Shown here: piece after piece, positions 58,225-64,000 of the stretch
How the letters are laid out: each line of letters begins with the position of its first letter
How positions within the stretch are numbered: the first letter of the stretch is position 1
DNA from: Nissolia schottii
Taxonomy: Eukaryota; Streptophyta; Magnoliopsida; Fabales; Fabaceae
Direction: 5' to 3'
Assembly: GCA_003254905.1 (NCBI GenBank)
Contig: QANU01028603.1
Location: 1-64,000 of the forward strand
Length of the DNA stretch: 64,000 nt
Notes under the pieces: model-generated
Told to the model about the DNA's origin: nothing
What the model saw: only the letters and a program-made list of their open reading frames with translations
Database searches by the model: none
Program-made: the position numbers and the translations under genes

Positions 58225-58620
58225 TTTGTGAAAAAATAAAGACGTTTTTACTCTATTGCCCCTGCTACAGGAACTATTTTCCAAAATACCCCCGTTTCAA
58301 AACATAATACAGGACTGCCCCCCTTTGCGCTGACGTGGCAGGATTCGCCAACGCGTTTGGCGATTCAGGTTGAATTCGCCAACGCGGTTGGCGAATTTGG
58401 GCAAAAAAAAATTTAATTTTTTTTTAAATTAGTTTAATTAAATTATAAGCAAATATTCGTATATGTGTTATGCTAGGACATAGTAGACGTGGAATTCAAT
58501 ATTTGTGAAAAATATGGGTGCTCGGGTAAGCTACAAAAATTCAAAAAAAATAATTTTGCAAAAAAGCCAGGACGCTCTTTATCGTGCGCGCGGGGGGGGN
58601 TTGACCAGCCCTAATTTGTG
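58225..58620 (+). repeat. Repeat family with TTCGCCAAC/GTTGGCGAA palindromes, copy 2
   Basis: Palindromes TTCGCCAACGCG...TTGGCGA and TTCGCCAACGCGGTTGGCGAA lie near 58332-58400, and the segment matches 25960-26340 in reverse complement. An undetermined base sits at 58600 after a G run. Copy 2 is flanked on the right by an LTR-like fragment (58665 onward). Confidence 0.65.
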
Positions 58621-58664
58621 AGATCCATTCGAGAAAGTATTCGTTGGACTTTTATCCTAATCAA

Positions 58665-58850
58665 GGTCATATATAGGGTTTATGTAATGAGGTTCACGAT
58701 CAAATTCTTTTTAATATTCTTACCTTAATCTCCCGTAAATATTATTTGAGTGTCAGAGTCCTTACATATACTTACACTATTACACGGACCTATGAAGACC
58801 ATTGTCTTAGCATCCTAAGAGATAAACCTACCCCTATCCGAAAGGTACAC
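58665..58850 (+). repeat. Dispersed LTR-like fragment, copy 2
   Basis: TATATAGGG followed by AATGAGGTTCACGATCAAAT and GAGTCCTTACA, similar to 42860-42970. Old and non-coding. Confidence 0.4.
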
Positions 58851-59679
58851 AAATCTAGTCTCAATTTAATCAGAATTTAATTTGGATATTTGGGATGGTA
58901 GAACTGTAAATTCTGGAATGATCATTGAATTCTTGGTATCCATAATTTGGGTGATTTTGCTGTAAATGAGTTTGCATTTGAAAATGGGGGGTTGAAATTG
59001 GAACAAGTTGGAACACTATATCTCCTATGATTTCTTTTGGATAATATTTTAATGCAAATTAAATCCCTTAGTTTTTGCAGATCCGGATCAAATTGCATGG
59101 TTTCCCATTGTTACAAGGGAAATTCACTTTAAAGTCAGAGCAAGCTACCTATTCAAGCAATTGTGGAAAGTTCCCCACAAAAGGCTTAAAACATGTATGT
59201 TGTTTGTAGCTAATGATGCTCTGTTAACTAATAATGCTAGCTTGAAAAGTAGACTGATTCTGAATGGTAGCGGTTCTCTTCGTGGTAGTTACTTGGATAT
59301 AACTCTTCATATTCTTTGGGGTTTGTGCATGTACATAGGTTAAGAAAATAAGTAATACAATAATATGAAACACATTATTATTATTATTTTATAATTGTAT
59401 GGTTTTGGTCTTAAAATTGCCATGTGATATTTTATTCCATTTAAAAAAAATACACAAAAAGCTATAAACTAATGACAACGATAGGTGATGTGATGTTGAT
59501 AGATTCTAAAATCACCACTGTCAGTAACGATTTCAACACCTGTTAAATTTGACGTTTGGATCTTATTATCTTAAGTTCAACTAACTTGACCTAATACAAT
59601 TATGAATATTTCCAGTGAAAATTTATGAGTTATGAAAGATTTATAGACGAGTGTCAAAAAATAGAATCATAAAAAATTA

Positions 59680-59977
59680 CTTTATCTATTTTTTTTTACT
59701 TGTTCACATTTCTATTTTTGTATTTTTATAAATATTTATTCACTTTTTAAATTTATATTACATTAACTACTATTTTTCTTTCTATATCTCTATTAAATAA
59801 ACACTATCTCTCATATTTGTATATTGCTATTAACTCCAACTATCCTCATTATTTCTATATTAAATAAGGGTAATTATGTAAAATACTATTAATTTTTCCT
59901 TACTTTTATATTTTTCAATCATTTTCTTAATACTCGTGCATAACTCAAATTGAACAAGTTAAAAAAACAAAGAGAGT
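59680..59977. mobile_element. Stowaway-like MITE, diverged
   Basis: The left end CTTTATCTATTTTTTTTTAC continues to TTGTTC; the right end GAACAAGTTAAAAAAACAAA is followed by GAGAG. These pair over about 26 bp, and TA dinucleotides lie on both sides (59678-59679 and 59978-59979). About 298 bp, A/T-rich, non-coding. Confidence 0.6.
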
Positions 59978-60058
59978 TATATTAGGAAAGTTTTATTTTA
60001 TTTATCAATATGTGCTCACTAAACTCAAGCTTTTATTAGTTAAAAGAGCTCCTTTGTC

Positions 60059-60923
60059 TAGGGGTGAAATCGGGTCGGTTTGGTTTGGATTTGTGATGGT
60101 TTTAAGTCCAACCAATCAAATTTCATTGGTTTGGTTCGGTTTCATTGTTTTGCATTTATTGGGACCAAACCTAACAAAAATGGTTTTGTTTAGTTTGGTT
60201 ATCAGATTTACATGTTAATAAATGATGATTTTAAAATGGTAAAAATATATTTTTAAAATGGAACAAATCAAAAAAATTGAAAACCAGAAAATCGAAAAAA
60301 GGCGAAATGATTCTCTTTGTCTTCTCTTCACGCTCACGACTTCGTCGTTTGTGTTGCAATTTAGTCTTCGTCGTTCACGTCTTTACTAGCGTTTCTCTTA
60401 ACGGTGGTGAGATGACCATTATCCACAACTTTCTTCTCTTCTCTTCGGGTTCTTGTCTCACGAAGAAGATGGAGGGTGAGAATGGAAAAAGATGGATAAA
60501 TGAGGGTTTCACTATGTTAGGAAGGAAGAAGATGGAAGTGATAGTGATAAGAAGTTAATCTTAAAAGATTGAAAGCCATGCGTGAGGCGCCGTTTAGGAG
60601 TTAGGACCTTTAGCTTTAGGTTTTCTTGGTCATGGGAAAAAAGGAATGGGTCTTTGTCAATTTTTTTAGTGAGCCGAAGGGTTGAGACATTGGGCTACTA
60701 GAGTAGGGTAAGGAAAAAAGGTAATATGGGTTGCTATGGTTGGCTCCACTTTGGGTTCATGGGTCGGACGGGTTTCAAAATTATAAATTCGAGAATAGAT
60801 TCATTAGTGATTAGTTTTGGTTGATTTTTTGATCCAATGATCCGATGACTCGAACCATATCGAACCAACTAGGTTAGTTTTTTTTCAGACTTATCAGGTT
60901 GACTTGATCCGTTTACACTCCTA
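60059..60923. mobile_element. hAT-like non-autonomous element
   Basis: The left terminus TAGGGGTGAAATCGGGTCGG and the right terminus GATCCGTTTACACTCCTA pair as the plant hAT-type TAGGGGTG inverted repeat. Flanking 8-mers CCTTTGTC (60051-60058) and TCTTTTTC (60924-60931) agree at six of eight positions, as expected for an aged 8-bp target duplication. The edges carry GGTTTGGTTCGG-type subterminal words. The plus frame at 60277-60558 inside it has no recognisable domain. Confidence 0.65.
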
Positions 60924-60972
60924 TCTTTTTCAATGAATTGTATTACACTCCTATCTTTTTCAATGAATTGTA
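60916..60972 (+). repeat. 28-bp tandem duplication at the hAT-like element edge
   Basis: TTACACTCCTATCTTTTTCA followed by ATGAATTG occurs twice in a row, spanning the element's right end and the flank. It therefore includes the target-duplication copy and arose after insertion. Confidence 0.8.
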
Positions 60973-61142
60973 AATTAAGTAATATCTCCCTTTAGCCAAG
61001 AACTTGATAGCTTTAGGTCAAAGAGTTCGATATCCGCATTCTCACCATTTTTCTATCCTCTAAGCTCCTCTAAAAGTTCTTAAGAAAAATAAAATAGAAT
61101 TGTGGTATTTACAAACAAAATGCCGGGTCTATATTTTAAGAG

Positions 61143-61460
61143 TAGGGCTGTCAAAATAGGCTCGACCTGCTGGCTGAGTTGTTTATTTGCATTAAATGGA
61201 TAAGCTAAAAAAAAATTACCTGCATACAAAAAATTGTAACCCAATCCGTTTAACTCGTGAGCTAAATGGGTTAGACTTAAATGAACTGAATTAATTTGTT
61301 TAATAGTTTTAAGTGTTAAAATATATTTAATCACAAATTAACCTATTTACCTACACTAAATGGACAGACTAAACATAAAAAAAAAAATCATCCATGAAAA
61401 ATAAAAAACTTGTTTAACGCAAAAATTAAATAAACCAGGTTAACCGGTTTGACATTCCTA
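61143..61460. mobile_element. hAT-like MITE
   Basis: The left terminus TAGGGCTGTCAAAATAGG and the right terminus ACCGGTTTGACATTCCTA are an inverted pair. Flanking 8-mers TTTAAGAG (61135-61142) and TGCAAGAG (61461-61468) match at six of eight positions. 318 bp, non-coding. Confidence 0.65.
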
Positions 61461-61927
61461 TGCAAGAGGGTCTCATATATCCTTGTTCTATTATTCTCCC
61501 CCTTGATTGGTGAGTGAGCCGACACACAAGTACAAAAAATAATTTACCTATTTAAACATTTTTAAAAAAGATTAACTGAAAACGGAAATAGGCAGATTAT
61601 GAACGGTGATGCATCCAGCAGGGTCGGGTGTGACCAATAGGAACCGGAAAGGAAGATGCGCCGAATAGAAAAACTATGGTCAAAGTAAGACAGAAGGCAT
61701 GGAATTGGAATTGAAGAATTTTCCATTGGAAGGCGTGCGTTCCTTCCCCCCCAAACAAAAACACCGCGTTGGCGCAGCCTTTTCCAATTCTTCCACCAAT
61801 TTCCCCATAACAACAACACCAATATCAGCAACCTTAACCAACCAATTGCAAGGGATGCTGTTATTGTTGTTGGACTTCTTCACTTTTCTTCAGCGTTTCT
61901 GAGAATTTCACATCATTCCCCCGTCAA

Positions 61928-63504
61928 ATGGCGCAGTCATTCGGCCAAACCGAGATTCACTGGGACAAGTATGCTCTCTTCCTTTCTCCTTCTTTTCCCA
62001 TTTTTTGTTTTAGGTTTTCGGATATTTTTAATATTCTTAATAGAATTTGAGGGGTGCTTTGGCATTGATTGATTATGTTTTTGTTCATTGTTTGGTGCAT
62101 TTCGACATACCCATTATTCCAAAAACTCTTTTTGGCACACCGTGGCCCCTAAAGTTTCAATTTTTTTACTTTTGTTTTAAATTGGGGATGGGAGAAATTG
62201 TGGCCTTTCTGGTTTGCTTGTAACGTTGGGAATCAAACCAAATCAATTAAAGGGGTACAATTTATTTTTGCTTTGGAGATAAAAAAGAACAAGCTTTTGA
62301 ATTTCTCAATTTGATTGGAAACGTGCATGTAGTAGCTGATAAAGATCGAAAAATTCAGAGAGACCCATTCTTTTCCAGTTTTCCTTGCATTGGTCCATTG
62401 TTAATATATTTATGGGTCTTGTTGTGAGTAATTGAGGTATTATAAGGATTGGACTTGGCTTCTATTAGCTCTGTATACTTATGAAGTTCAACCAATTCTG
62501 CAGGCTAAATAAAACTAAGTTCTATGTCGTCGGAGCTGGACTCTTCACTGGTGTTACGGTGGCGCTTTACCCGGTTTCTGTTGTGAAAACGAGGCTCCAG
62601 GTTGCTACAAGGGATGCTGTGGAGAGAAATGCATTCTCTGTTGCGAAACGGTTGCTTAAAACCGATGGCGTCCCTGGTTTGTACAGAGGTTTTGGCACAG
62701 TTATCACAGGAGCAATTCCGGCTAGAGTCTTGTTTCTCACTACTTTGGAGACCACAAAGGTGGCTGCCTTCAGAATGCTCGAACCGTTTAAGCTATCCGA
62801 AACTACGCAGGCTGCCTTAGCAAATGGAGTTGCAGGCATGACATCGTCGCTTGTAGCTCAATCTGTGTTTGTTCCAATTGATGTGGTATGAGAATCTAAT
62901 TCATGTAATGTAATCTGTGCTGCATGACAGCACATGCTTTTATCTCTGTGAAATTGAAAATACATTATTTTGCTCTGACAACCAGACATATATAGACATA
63001 TGGATTTGGTGGTATATTCAAATACATCTGTTGTTGAACAACAGAACAAGTTTTTTAGACAGCTCAACAATCTTTTACGCTTTATTTTCACTGTGGAACT
63101 TGGAAATATATTCAGTTATTCACTGATGTTCTATCAGATGTCTTGTGCAATTCACAGTAAGTGTGTTTGCACTCATTTTTGTACATGATATGATTTTAAA
63201 AGTAATATTGGCTGTTCATTTTATCAAAATATATGATACTGTGTTTATACTTCTTTTATCAAAATATGGAAAAGTCTAGTATCTAATCTACATTGAATGA
63301 TATTCAGGTTACCCAAAAATTGATGGTGCAAGGATACTCGGGTCATGCCCAGTACAGTGGGGGTCTGGACGTTGCTCGCAAGGTTATAAGGTCTGAAGGA
63401 GTTCGAGGACTATACCGAGGATTTGGTCTATCTGTTATTACTTATTCACCTTCTACTGCTGTATGGTGGGCAAGTTATGGTTCAAGTCAACGCATCATTT
63501 GGAG
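61928..63504 (+). CDS. Mitochondrial carrier, SLC25A44-like, 5' part (3 exons; runs off the window)
   Basis: Exons 61928-61968, 62504-62885 and 63308-63504 give the first 206 residues with GT-AG introns. The donor after 63504 leads out of the window, and about a third of the protein is missing only because the window ends. Carrier repeats are visible: the first matrix motif as YPVSVVKTRLQ (Ser in place of the acidic residue), then GLYRGFG, then the second as FVPIDVVTQKLMVQGY, and again GLYRGFGLSVITYSPSTAVWWASY. The variant PVSVVK and PIDVV motifs are typical of the SLC25A44 group. The mammalian member moves branched-chain amino acids across the inner mitochondrial membrane; the plant substrate is not established from sequence. 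The start MAQSFGQTEIHWDK matches the family (the short exon ends in W-[DE]-K before LNKTKF). Confidence 0.92.
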
Positions 63505-64000
63505 GTAAGACATAGTAATGCTTGCTTTTAAGTCTGAACATTAACTCATCAGCCATGGTTCATGATGTGCGCATGGTTTTCAAACATAGCTAATATATTT
63601 TCCCTGGAAGTTAGAATTATGAACATCTTGTGTTCCAAGGACATGGGTAGTGCTCTAGTGGAGTGCTCTGCTTAAATACAATGATTGTTCTTGAAACTTG
63701 GAGTTAGCCTGGTCAGATCAATGTAATGAATTCAGTCTCAAGGGATTGAATTACACTTCTCGAAATTTGGGATTGTGTTACCGCCTCTGCATTCAGGCAG
63801 TGGATAGTGTTAAGCCAGGAAAGATATAAATTCCTCTTGGCCCAAAGAGTCAGAGAGCCTATGAAATTTGCACTCTCGATTTTGCCGTTAGCTTATGAGG
63901 GATTTTTTTGAAGATTTTAAAGATTAGCCAAAGTTTATAAGTAATAGGGTAATGAACTTCTAGTACATGTCCATGCCAATGTTTTTGTATTGTGCAAACT
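63505..64000 (+). other. Intron 3 of the mitochondrial carrier gene
   Basis: It begins with the donor GTAAGACA at 63505. No continuation of the carrier family (third repeat) is found before the window ends, so the next exon lies outside. Confidence 0.7.

Noticed and set aside
40739-58600. Undetermined bases (N) at 40739 and 58600 as assembly breaks
   Set aside because: Single ambiguous bases within repeats, the second after a G run; they look like base-calling uncertainty, and the sequence around each reads continuously.

Overview
The window is a stretch of plant nuclear DNA, AT-rich and full of introns. It most resembles a legume of the soybean group: the coding exons match dicot families closely, and the spacers hold legume-style small transposons, microsatellites and one copia-type LTR element. 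I recognise eight host genes, all eukaryotic and monocistronic: a CYP85A brassinosteroid oxidase, a UDP-arabinopyranose mutase (RGP/UAM), two near-identical F-box genes, a tRNA dimethylguanosine methyltransferase (TRM1), two COBRA-family GPI proteins, and the first three exons of a mitochondrial carrier. Exon borders were read by hand from splice sites, reading phase and family similarity. I see no rRNA, tRNA or CRISPR.

Layout. 1-8.4 kb is gene-free and contains a Stowaway-like MITE. 8.44-13.36 kb is a broken copia-type element on the minus strand with 227-bp LTRs and a perfect 5-bp target duplication. 14.64-18.41 kb is CYP85A (+, nine exons). 18.4-22.6 kb is spacer with two inverted-repeat elements. 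22.70-24.30 kb is UAM/RGP (+, three exons). 24.6-32.8 kb is a locally duplicated block: two 395-codon F-box genes (-) on a 3.4-kb period, plus fragments of further units. 32.9-33.65 kb is a non-autonomous DNA element. 33.85-38.65 kb is TRM1 (-, twelve exons). 38.8-46.0 kb is a transposon graveyard: CACTA-like, LTR-like and LINE remnants, a repeat-rich element and palindromic MITEs. 46.26-48.43 kb is a COBL4-type gene (+), and tail to tail with it at 49.25-52.30 kb is a COBRA/COBL1-type gene (-). 52.5-61.9 kb is again repeats, including two hAT-like elements. 61.93 kb to the end is the 5' part of an SLC25A44-type carrier (+).

Functionally, UAM supplies UDP-arabinofuranose for wall polymers, the COBRA proteins act in cellulose deposition, and CYP85A makes the hormone that drives wall expansion. 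TRM1 and the carrier are housekeeping genes. From memory, RGP2, a carrier, COBL4 and TRM1 also lie close together on Arabidopsis chromosome 5, so much of the window looks like a conserved dicot block. I did not find a clearly new multi-gene system. The best leads are the non-canonical TA...TA retrotransposon ends, the F-box block, the GC-AG intron, two elements built of short GTTTGTGCA- or GTTGTGTC-type repeats, and a family of hairpin MITEs around the COBL4 gene.
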